DNA from: an uncultured Ruminococcus sp. | Lineage (GTDB): Bacteria; Bacillota; Clostridia; Oscillospirales; Acutalibacteraceae | NCBI GenBank assembly: GCA_902785425.1 | Contig: CACZYP010000017.1 | Span: 1 to 37,190, forward strand | Length of the DNA: 37,190 nucleotides | Reading direction: 5' to 3' | In this document: positions 25,228 through 31,960 of the stretch, one piece after another | Layout: each line of letters starts with the position of its first letter | Numbering within the stretch: the stretch's first letter is position 1 | Made by a program: the position numbers and the translations under genes | Notes under the pieces: generated by a model | What the model was told of the DNA's origin: nothing | The model's input: the letters and a program-made list of their open reading frames with translations, nothing else | The model's database searches: none

Positions 25228-25235
25228 TATATAAT
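25207..25235 (+). promoter_or_regulatory. bioY promoter
   Basis: TTGACA (25207-25212), 17-bp spacer, TATAAT (25230-25235): full consensus in all positions, embedded in the BirA-type operator. Confidence 0.9.
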
Positions 25236-25268
25236 AGTAACCGTAGATCATAAAAAGGAAGTAATCAA

Positions 25269-25841
25269 ATGCAAAAAGAAAAGATCGACCCGAAGCTTAT
25301 TACAGTCCTGTCTGTTGGTGTGTGTGCCGCACTTATGACGATATGCTCATGGATATCTATCCCTATTGTCGTGCCGTTTACTTTGCAGACATTCGCAGTT
25401 TTCCTTATAGCAGGGCTGTTTTCGCTAAAGGTCAGTATGCTTTCAATAACCGTATTTATAGCGCTCGGCGCAGTCGGACTGCCCGTGTTTTCAGGCTTTA
25501 AGTCAGGGCTTGCCGCAGTAATGGGGCCTACGGGCGGCTATATGGTCGGCTTCTTGTTTACGGCGCTTATAATATGGCTGTTCAAAACGATAAAGCCGTC
25601 ATCTGTCCCGTTTCTCGTTATCGGAATGTCGCTCGGGCTTGCCGTGTGCTATATGTTCGGAACGATCTGGTTTTACATCGTATACGCCCGAACAGGCAAT
25701 GTAATGTCGGGCGCAAAGATATTGTCGCTTTGTGTGCTGCCGTTTCTTATACCCGACGCAGTTAAAATGGCTTTAGCTGTTTTGCTTGTAAACAGGCTCA
25801 CAGCTCCGCTTTCAAAAATGGGCTTTGTAAAAGCAATGTAA
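25269..25841 (+). CDS. bioY: Biotin transporter substrate-binding S component
   Basis: 190 residues with about six hydrophobic helices. Biotin-specific S component of an energy-coupling-factor transporter, acting in the membrane with EcfA/EcfA'/EcfT encoded elsewhere. BioY hallmarks are seen: IPFTLQT-like VPFTLQTFAVFLIAG, GAVGLPVFSGF and GPTGGYMVGF. AAAGGAAGT lies before the ATG. It is controlled by the biotin operator directly upstream, which supports the substrate. It is a single-gene unit with its own terminator, and no biotin synthesis genes are nearby. Confidence 0.94.
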   Translation: MQKEKIDPKLITVLSVGVCAALMTICSWISIPIVVPFTLQTFAVFLIAGLFSLKVSMLSITVFIALGAVGLPVFSGFKSGLAAVMGPTGGYMVGFLFTALIIWLFKTIKPSSVPFLVIGMSLGLAVCYMFGTIWFYIVYARTGNVMSGAKILSLCVLPFLIPDAVKMALAVLLVNRLTAPLSKMGFVKAM

Positions 25842-25853
25842 TAATAAGGCGTA

Positions 25854-25890
25854 TCACCGTTTCCAATGACAGCGAAACGGTGATTTTTTT
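25854..25890 (+). terminator. bioY terminator
   Basis: Stem TCACCGTTT/AAACGGTGA (25854-25862 with 25875-25883), 12-base loop, followed by seven Ts. Confidence 0.92.
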
Positions 25891-26003
25891 CTTTGCTTTC
25901 TGCGGGCATATGAATTTTTCTTAAAAAAATTGTCAAATAATCCGAAAAAAACAGCGAAAATTAGAACAATAAAGAGAAAAATTGCAGGATTTGCAAATTA
26001 TAC

Positions 26004-26032
26004 TTGCATTTTTCATACATATATATTAGAAT
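26004..26032 (+). promoter_or_regulatory. Promoter of the aminotransferase gene
   Basis: TTGCAT (26004-26009), 17-bp spacer, TAGAAT (26027-26032), about 40 bp before the start codon. Confidence 0.6.
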
Positions 26033-26074
26033 ATAACACGGACACTTATAAACTAAATACGGAGGCTGTCTAAT

Positions 26075-27349
26075 ATGAAATCTTATCTTGAAATGAGCAA
26101 AGAAGAGCTTAACGCAGAGAAAGCTTCTCTCGAAAAGGCTTACAATGATTATAAGGCTATGGGTCTTTCGCTTAACATGGCGAGAGGTAAGCCCGGCGCA
26201 GAGCAGCTCGACATCTCTATGCCGATGCTCGATGTTATTGATTCAAAGAGCGACTGCACAAACGAGGGCGTAGACCTCAGAAACTACGGTATCCTCGACG
26301 GTATCCCGGCAGTTAAGAAGATGTTTGCAGATATTCTCGGCGTAGATCAGAGCGAGGTTTTCGTAGGCGGAAACTCAAGCCTTAACATGATGTTCGACAC
26401 TATCACAACATTTATGGTTAAGGGTATTGCAGGCTGCGAGCCTTGGGTAAAGCAGGGCAACGTAAAGTTCCTTTGCCCCGTTCCGGGCTATGACCGTCAC
26501 TTCGGTATCACAGAGTTCTACGGTATCGAGATGATAAATATCCCCACAGACGAGAACGGTCCCGATATGGATCTTGTTGAGAAGCTCGTTTCCGAGGATG
26601 AATCCGTAAAAGGCATCTGGTGCGTCCCGAAGTATGCAAACCCCACAGGTATCACATATTCCGACGAAACAGTTCGCCGCTTTGCAGCTCTCAAGCCTGC
26701 TGCAAAGGACTTCAGGATCATCTGGGACAACGCTTACGTTATCCACGATCTTAACGATACTCCCGACAGCCTTCTTTCTATTATGGACGAATGTAAGAAG
26801 AACGGCAACGAAGATCTTCCGATCATCTTTGCTTCAACTTCCAAGATCACATTCCCGGGTGCAGGCGTTGCAGTAATGGCTTGCTCCAAGAACAACATGG
26901 ACGAGATGAAGGCTCGCTACACAAAGCAGACTATCGGCTACGATAAGCTCAACATGCTCCGTCATCAGCGTTACCTTAAAGACAGCGCAGGTCTTGTTGC
27001 TTACATGGAGAAGCACAAGGCAGTTATCGCACCGAAGTTTGAGTGCGTTCTCAACGCTCTTGAGAGCGAAGTTAAGGAAACAGGCTGCGCATCCTGGACA
27101 AAGCCGAACGGCGGCTACTTCATCAGCGTAGATGTTCTTGAAGGCACAGCTAAAGAGGTAGTTAAGCTCTGTAAGGAAGCAGGCGTAGTGCTCACAGGCG
27201 CAGGCGCAACATTCCCCTACGGCAAGGACCCCAAAGACAGCAACATCAGAATTGCTCCGACATACCCGAGCGTTGAAGAGCTTGCAAAGGCAGCAGATAT
27301 CTTCTGCGTATGCACAAAGCTTGCAGCAGTAAATAAGCTTCTTGCGTGA
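26075..27349 (+). CDS. Class I aminotransferase, type Ic aspartate aminotransferase-like
   Basis: 424 residues. PLP-dependent enzyme; the Schiff-base lysine is in STSKITFPGAG, and the substrate/PLP contacts NPTGITYS and WDNAYVIHDL are intact. The start (LNMARGKPGAEQLD) and overall length match the Pfam group first named Aminotran_MocR (PF12897), which includes the Corynebacterium-type (class Ic) aspartate aminotransferase rather than the common AspC or AspB. It probably interconverts aspartate and oxaloacetate. Aspartate is also the PyrB substrate, but a link to the pyr operon is inference. Own promoter and terminator; GGAGGC before ATG. Confidence 0.88.
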   Translation: MKSYLEMSKEELNAEKASLEKAYNDYKAMGLSLNMARGKPGAEQLDISMPMLDVIDSKSDCTNEGVDLRNYGILDGIPAVKKMFADILGVDQSEVFVGGNSSLNMMFDTITTFMVKGIAGCEPWVKQGNVKFLCPVPGYDRHFGITEFYGIEMINIPTDENGPDMDLVEKLVSEDESVKGIWCVPKYANPTGITYSDETVRRFAALKPAAKDFRIIWDNAYVIHDLNDTPDSLLSIMDECKKNGNEDLPIIFASTSKITFPGAGVAVMACSKNNMDEMKARYTKQTIGYDKLNMLRHQRYLKDSAGLVAYMEKHKAVIAPKFECVLNALESEVKETGCASWTKPNGGYFISVDVLEGTAKEVVKLCKEAGVVLTGAGATFPYGKDPKDSNIRIAPTYPSVEELAKAADIFCVCTKLAAVNKLLA

Positions 27350-27368
27350 TCGAAACAAGATACTAAAA

Positions 27369-27400
27369 ACCGCTCTCGGTTTTCCGAGGGCGGTCGTTTT
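27369..27400 (+). terminator. Terminator of the aminotransferase gene
   Basis: Stem ACCGCTCTCGG/CCGAGGGCGGT (27369-27379 with 27384-27394), one wobble pair, TTTT loop, then CGTTTT. Confidence 0.88.
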
Positions 27401-27505
27401 ATAATTGAAAACTGCTCAAAACACTTGCAGGTGCTGTCATTATTGCTTGTCGGCGGGAACGTATTCAGTAAGTCACTCCCCGAAACAAATTTTTTTAAAA
27501 TGGTG

Positions 27506-27535
27506 TTGATAACTGCCGCAAAGATATGGTAAAAT
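27506..27535 (+). promoter_or_regulatory. Promoter of the AAA-ATPase gene
   Basis: TTGATA (27506-27511), 18-bp spacer, TAAAAT (27530-27535), followed by GGGGGAGAA and the ATG at 27570. Confidence 0.6.
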
Positions 27536-27569
27536 GATATCATAGAAAAATCGGAAGGGGGAGAACAGT

Positions 27570-29156
27570 ATGGGGACATATCTAAATCCCGGAAACGGTG
27601 GATTTGAGCGTATAACATCAAGCAGCTATGTTGATAAAACCGGAATGATAAACATAGTCAATGAACGAATAGGCACTATTGAAAACTTGATCTGTATCAG
27701 CCGTCCTCGCCGATTCGGAAAGTCGTATGCTGCAAAAATGCTTTGTGCCTACTATGACCACACCTGTGATTCACACAGTTTATTCGACGATAAGGAAGTC
27801 AGTAATACCGAAAACTATGAGAAGCACATGAATAAGTATAATGTGATCTATTTGGATATTTCCGGAATAATATCTCTGATGGCACGAAGGGATATTAAGA
27901 TCAGTAATATTTCGAGATTCATTGCTTCGGAGATCCGTAAAGAATTGGTTGAAAATTACCCTTCTCTTGAGCAAATAGATGATGCCACTGCATGTATGGT
28001 GGAGTGTGTAAAACAGAGCAATAAGCAATTTGTTTTTATCATTGACGAGTGGGATGCGGTTATAAGAGAAGCAAAAGATGACAGAGTAACACAAAAAGCT
28101 TACTTGAATCTTCTTAGAGAGTGGTTCAAAAACGGAAACTTTACATCAAAAGCTGTTGCCGCTGCATACATGACGGGGATTTTGCCGATAAAAAAGGATA
28201 AGAGCCAATCGGCAATATCCGATTTCAGAGAGTTCACCATCATCAATCCTTCGATATTTGCAAAGTACACAGGCTTTACTGAAGATGAAGTCCGCACAAT
28301 ATGTTCCGATAACGGCCTGGATTTTGATGAAGCCAAGAAATGGTATGACGGCTATTCTTTTGCAGGAGCGCAGTCGATCTATAATCCGTATTCGGTAATG
28401 ATGGCTGTAAGTATGGGCGAATATGAATCGTATTGGAAACAGACTTCAATTGCAGAAAATCTTGTTACCTATATCAATATGAATTTCGATGATCTTCAGT
28501 CCGACATCTTAAAGCTTATTGCCGGAGAGCGTTTGAATGTCAATGTAACGAATTTCCAAAATGATTTTGAGACTTTCAGATCAAAAGACGATGTGCTGAC
28601 TTTGCTAATTCACCTTGGATATCTTGCTTACGATAAGAGTGATAAACGTGTGCGTATCCCGAACGAAGAAATACGTTTTGAGTTTGATAATCTGCTGCAA
28701 AATGCTCAGTATACACAATTAGCTAAACTTGTCACCGACTCTGAAAAGCTGCTTCAGGACACGCTAAACGGAAACGAAACAGCAGTAGCCGAAACAATAG
28801 AACGAGTACGGGAAACGAACTATGCCCCGATGTTCTACAACAACGAGCAGGCTCTTCGATACGTTATAAAGTTTGCGTACATCGTGTGTATTGACTATTA
28901 TCTCAAAGTCGAAGAATTGCCCACAGGAAAGGGGATAGCAGACGTCGTGTTTATCCCCAAGCGTGAAACAGCTCTTCCTGCGATGATCGTTGAGCTGAAA
29001 TGGAACGAGACAAGCGAAAGCGCTCTTGAGCAGATCAAGCAAAGAAACTATCCTGCGCTTCTGACGGGGTATGAGGGTGAGATGGTCCTTGTCGGGATCA
29101 ACTATGATATAAAAACAAAGGATCATTCCTGCAAGATCGAACGGATAGAAATATAA
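27570..29156 (+). CDS. AAA-ATPase-like/PD-(D/E)XK nuclease-like protein (DUF1703 type)
   Basis: 528 residues. The N-terminal part is the AAA-ATPase-like domain common in gut anaerobes (PF09820): the opening YLNPGNGGFERI and YVDKTGMI, P-loop-like SRPRRFGKS, Walker B-like FVFIIDEWD and the sensor-like AAYMTGILPI. The C-terminal part resembles the DUF1703 (PF08011) nuclease-like domain, with ADVVFIP followed by PAMIVELKW, giving the D...ExK pattern of PD-(D/E)XK enzymes. Such genes are often present in many near-identical copies per genome. Biological role is not established; defence or mobile-element functions have been suggested by their nuclease fold only. It stands alone with its own promoter and terminator. 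Codon usage looks more AT-rich than its neighbours, consistent with transfer. Confidence 0.9.
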   Translation: MGTYLNPGNGGFERITSSSYVDKTGMINIVNERIGTIENLICISRPRRFGKSYAAKMLCAYYDHTCDSHSLFDDKEVSNTENYEKHMNKYNVIYLDISGIISLMARRDIKISNISRFIASEIRKELVENYPSLEQIDDATACMVECVKQSNKQFVFIIDEWDAVIREAKDDRVTQKAYLNLLREWFKNGNFTSKAVAAAYMTGILPIKKDKSQSAISDFREFTIINPSIFAKYTGFTEDEVRTICSDNGLDFDEAKKWYDGYSFAGAQSIYNPYSVMMAVSMGEYESYWKQTSIAENLVTYINMNFDDLQSDILKLIAGERLNVNVTNFQNDFETFRSKDDVLTLLIHLGYLAYDKSDKRVRIPNEEIRFEFDNLLQNAQYTQLAKLVTDSEKLLQDTLNGNETAVAETIERVRETNYAPMFYNNEQALRYVIKFAYIVCIDYYLKVEELPTGKGIADVVFIPKRETALPAMIVELKWNETSESALEQIKQRNYPALLTGYEGEMVLVGINYDIKTKDHSCKIERIEI

Positions 29157-29163
29157 TGAGTAT

Positions 29164-29206
29164 AGCTCACAGAACATAATTTGTTGCTCTGTGGGCTTTT
29201 TGCTTT
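29164..29206 (+). terminator. Terminator of the AAA-ATPase gene
   Basis: Stem AGCTCACAGA/TCTGTGGGCT (29164-29173 with 29188-29197), 10 bp with one wobble, then a TTTTTGCTTTT tract. Confidence 0.88.
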
Positions 29207-29249
29207 TACGAAAACAGCTGCTTTTAAAAACGGATTATAAAACAACCGA

Positions 29250-29279
29250 TTGACTTGTACCCCGTTTCTGCCGTATAAT
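29250..29279 (+). promoter_or_regulatory. Promoter of the two-component system
   Basis: TTGACT (29250-29255), 18-bp spacer, TATAAT (29274-29279), about 47 bp ahead of the kinase ATG. It has a normal -35 box and lacks the GAACGGTTT repeats seen downstream of the regulator. Confidence 0.7.
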
Positions 29280-29325
29280 AATTCTATATTGACAATCCCG
29301 TAATTTCCCGAAAGGAGGATCGGAT

Positions 29326-30711
29326 ATGAATGATATTTTGCAGCGCATAGGGCTTCCTATGATGTTGCAGATCGCAATAGAATGCTGGAACGAGCTGTTT
29401 CTGCTGATACTGATACTCACAATGCTCATCGGCGTCAAGCAAGACAGGTCGAACGAAGTGCTGCGAAAAACAGAGATCCCGCTTACTAAGGAGCTTATCA
29501 TTTTCTACGGTGCGGCGTTTATGTACAATCTCTGCGATATCATGGACAATGCTTTCGGTACAGCGAACACAAGATCTGCGTATTATCTGATAAGGATAGG
29601 CATATTCACGTACTATCTTCTCGGCGGGTTCCAGACAGTATTTCTTCTCCAGGTCGTCAAGAAATTCGCCGCACAAAAGGTCGGAAAGCGTCTTGAAAAT
29701 GCCGTTACGGTGTTTCAGTTTTTGCAGATACCGAACGGCGTGCTGCTTCTCATGACTCCGTTTGTCGGGGCGCTTTATCATTTCGACAGCAAAAACGAGT
29801 ATATCCGCTCGTGGGGTTACTACGTATGGCAGGGAATAACGATCTTATCTTTCGTGTTCATCGGAGTTGTTATCATCGTGTCGTGGAAAAAGCTCGACGC
29901 CTTTATCAAGAATATTTTCGTTATCGCCGCCGTGTTCCCGACGATAGGCTTGCTTTGCGGCAGCTTTTCAAATGTGATAAGCCCGAATAATATGATGGTC
30001 TCGCTGTCGGCGCTGCTTATGTTCATGGTATACGAAACGAACAGAACGGAAGTTACGGTGCGCAGAGCACGTCAGCTCGAAAATGCGAAAACGAAGCTTG
30101 CCGAAAGCCGTCTGCTGCTTGAACAGAGCAAGAGCGAAACGCTTATGGCACAGATACAGCCGCACTTTATCAACAATTCGCTTATGGCGATACGCTCGCA
30201 GTGCAGGGATTACCCCGAGGTTTACGAGAGCATCACAAATTTCTCCCGATACCTGCGCTCCAATTTTGAAGCACTCGGCGACGCACGACGCATACTTTTC
30301 GAGCAGGAGATGGAGAATGTCGAGGCGTATCTCTCGCTTGAACAGCGCAATTATGCCGACAGGCTCAAAATTGAGTACGACATCGACTGCGACGATTTCC
30401 TTGTGCCGCCGCTTTCCGTTCAGCCGCTCGTTGAAAATGCCGTTCGCCACGGGATAGGAACACGGGAGCACGGCGGCACGGTAACTATCTCGGCGCATAA
30501 AGTCGGTGATAATGCCGTTATCGAGATCAGGGACGACGGCTGCGGCAGCTCGAATATCACCGACAAGCAGCAGACGAGAAAGGGCATAGGTATTGAGAAC
30601 GTCCGCAGGCGTTTGAAATCTATGTCCGGCGGAGAGCTTGAAATAATGTTCAACGATAACGGAACGACTGCAAGAATAACCGTTCCGTACATAAATGAGA
30701 CAAGCAGCTAA
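29326..30711 (+). CDS. LytS-type sensor histidine kinase, 7-TM
   Basis: 461 residues. Roughly the first 235 form about seven hydrophobic helices with short loops. A coiled coil (about 240-270) leads to the phosphoacceptor motif QIQPHFINNSL with H280, typical of the His_kinase/LytS family (PF06580). The ATPase domain follows: N box PLVENAVRHGI, G1 RDDGCGSS, G2 GKGIGIENVRRRL. All catalytic parts are intact. There is no large extracellular domain, so it probably senses a small or membrane-soluble signal. AGGAGG precedes the ATG. The response regulator follows 89 bp later. It is probably the cognate kinase of that regulator, judged by adjacency. Confidence 0.93.
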   Translation: MNDILQRIGLPMMLQIAIECWNELFLLILILTMLIGVKQDRSNEVLRKTEIPLTKELIIFYGAAFMYNLCDIMDNAFGTANTRSAYYLIRIGIFTYYLLGGFQTVFLLQVVKKFAAQKVGKRLENAVTVFQFLQIPNGVLLLMTPFVGALYHFDSKNEYIRSWGYYVWQGITILSFVFIGVVIIVSWKKLDAFIKNIFVIAAVFPTIGLLCGSFSNVISPNNMMVSLSALLMFMVYETNRTEVTVRRARQLENAKTKLAESRLLLEQSKSETLMAQIQPHFINNSLMAIRSQCRDYPEVYESITNFSRYLRSNFEALGDARRILFEQEMENVEAYLSLEQRNYADRLKIEYDIDCDDFLVPPLSVQPLVENAVRHGIGTREHGGTVTISAHKVGDNAVIEIRDDGCGSSNITDKQQTRKGIGIENVRRRLKSMSGGELEIMFNDNGTTARITVPYINETSS

Positions 30712-30800
30712 GCAGCCGCAGGCAGTACCGCTGCAGCTTCGTTTTGTATATGTACTATACTTTAACTGATTCTTTTCAAAGTTTTACAGGGGGATAACAA

Positions 30801-31505
30801 ATGAAAACCATCTCGGTAGACGACCAGAAGGAAATAACCGACCTTATGAAAGCTATGCTCACGCATATAGATCCGTGCGGCACTCATCTTTGCGCACGAA
30901 GTGTTGACGAGGCGTTCGCTCTGCTTACGGACGATGTTGACGTTCTGTTCCTTGACATCGAAATGCCCGGTATAAGCGGCGTTGAAGCTGCCGATCTTCT
31001 GATGAAAAGAGGAAAGGAGCTGAATATAGTATTCGTCACGGGGCACCCAGAATACGGTCTTTCGGCGCACAGCGTGTTTCCGAGCGGCTTTCTGACTAAG
31101 CCTGTTGACGAAAACGACATTCGCCGTGCGCTGCGGCACCTGCGCTATCCCATAAAGGAAACGAGCGTTCTGCGTGTGCGGTGCGAGCCGTTCTCAGTGT
31201 TTTCCGGGACGGACGTTGTGGCGTTCAAGGGCAGCAAAGCGGAGGAGCTTTTTGCGTATCTCGTTTACAAGCAGGGCGCTTACTGCACGAATGATGAGCT
31301 TGTTACGGCGATGTGGGGCGACGACTCCGAAAAAAACGGAAGGCTTCGCCAGGTGGTTATGGACTTGCGCCGAACACTTACGGAAGCCGGAGCAGAGAAC
31401 GCTTTGAGAAAAAAGTACGGCAAGCTCGGACTGGACATAGAGCTTGTAAAAACTGACGGCGACCTTTCCGCTCTGCGCAGGCAGTTCGGTTGGGTGATCG
31501 TTTGA
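30801..31505 (+). CDS. Response regulator with a SARP-like winged-helix DNA-binding domain
   Basis: 234 residues. The receiver domain (1-118) is complete: acidic pair D7/D8, phosphoacceptor D52 in LFLDIEMPG, switch threonine in FVTGH and lysine in LTKPVD. Residues about 125-215 form a winged helix: FSGTDVVAFKGSKAEELFAYL, ELVTAMWGDD, then the recognition segment RLRQVVMDLRRTL. That pattern matches the DNA-binding domain of SARP/AfsR activators and OmpR-like trans_reg_C domains, not LytTR, which normally accompanies LytS kinases. No bacterial transcriptional activator (BTAD) domain follows. Likely targets are the two repeat promoters just downstream (31562 and 31814). Good ribosome binding site (AGGGGG). 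Confidence 0.9.
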   Translation: MKTISVDDQKEITDLMKAMLTHIDPCGTHLCARSVDEAFALLTDDVDVLFLDIEMPGISGVEAADLLMKRGKELNIVFVTGHPEYGLSAHSVFPSGFLTKPVDENDIRRALRHLRYPIKETSVLRVRCEPFSVFSGTDVVAFKGSKAEELFAYLVYKQGAYCTNDELVTAMWGDDSEKNGRLRQVVMDLRRTLTEAGAENALRKKYGKLGLDIELVKTDGDLSALRRQFGWVIV

Positions 31506-31561
31506 ATTTACAATATGTTAAATATTTGTTTACAGAATATTCACAGAATAACCGCCCAAAC

Positions 31562-31593
31562 GAACGGTTTTTGAACGGTTTGGTTGCTATAAT
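31562..31593 (+). promoter_or_regulatory. SARP-type direct-repeat promoter 1 (upstream of the candidate small RNA)
   Basis: GAACGGTTT at 31562-31570 and again at 31573-31581, an 11-bp period, with TATAAT at 31588-31593. There is no recognisable -35 box: the repeats occupy that place. Taking the heptamer GAACGGT, the second copy ends 8 bp before the -10 box, the spacing reported for SARP-activated promoters. The identical arrangement recurs at 31814-31845. Confidence 0.85.
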
Positions 31594-31599
31594 AGTATA

Positions 31600-31757
31600 T
31601 GTCGCATCGACAACTACCCTCCCGCTCGGTCTGAGTAGCTTTACCGTTCGGATTTGTCGATGCGGTTCCTTTCGTGTCGGCGTTGAGCCGACATAGTGTA
31701 TCAGTATTTTTGCAAAATCCCGCACCTAAGAGCGTCAAGGTGCGGGATTTTGCTATG
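31600..31757 (+). ncRNA. Candidate structured small RNA of about 155 nt
   Basis: Begins about seven bases after the -10 box of the repeat promoter and ends at a strong terminator. The 5' end enters an 11-bp closing stem at once (CGCATCGACAA, 31603-31613, with TTGTCGATGCG, 31654-31664). Inside are smaller pairings (CTC/GAG, CCG/CGG). Next is TGTCGGC-GTTGA-GCCGACA (about 31675-31693) and then the 15-bp terminator stem. No convincing ORF with a ribosome binding site fits this interval. I do not recognise an Rfam family. Function unknown; it would be co-regulated with the dockerin protein. Confidence 0.72.
31712..31757 (+). terminator. Terminator of the candidate small RNA
   Basis: 15-bp perfect stem GCAAAATCCCGCACC (31712-31726) with GGTGCGGGATTTTGC (31739-31753) and a 12-base loop. 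The T-run lies within the distal arm. It also ends read-through from the response regulator gene, which has no other terminator. Confidence 0.85.
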
Positions 31758-31813
31758 GTTTACATATTCTTCTGACTAAGTCTACAAAATATACACACTT
31801 TGCACCCCGAAAT

Positions 31814-31845
31814 GAACGGTTTGCGAACGGTTTGTTTGATATAAT
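31814..31845 (+). promoter_or_regulatory. SARP-type direct-repeat promoter 2 (dockerin protein gene)
   Basis: GAACGGTTT at 31814-31822 and 31825-31833 (11-bp period), then TATAAT at 31840-31845. The distances between repeats and -10 box equal those of promoter 1 exactly, although the spacer bases differ. It drives the dockerin protein gene, with a leader of about 109 nt. Confidence 0.85.
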
Positions 31846-31888
31846 ATAGATGTAGAATTATTTTTAGAAGATTTATCGTTTTTTTCTC

Positions 31889-31898
31889 AAGGAGGTGA
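31889..31898 (+). other. Perfect Shine-Dalgarno sequence in the leader, far from the start codon
   Basis: AAGGAGGTGA fully complements the 16S 3' end but lies 63 bases before the ATG at 31961, which has its own GGAGTG site. An in-frame GTG at 31895 overlaps it and is too close to be used. It may be a ribosome standby or mRNA-stabilising (STAB-SD-like) site. Confidence 0.55.
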
Positions 31899-31960
31899 AC
31901 ACCGGCAAAGCGGTATTATTTCAACTTAAAAAATTTAATTCAGATTGGAGTGAAACAATA

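Noticed and set aside
25236-25268. A biotin or other riboswitch before bioY
   Set aside because: Only about 30 bases separate the promoter and start codon; control is explained by the BirA-type operator.
31490-31696. A 68-codon frame across the small RNA region
   Set aside because: It starts within the response regulator's 3' end, has no ribosome binding site and crosses the promoter; the interval is better explained as RNA.
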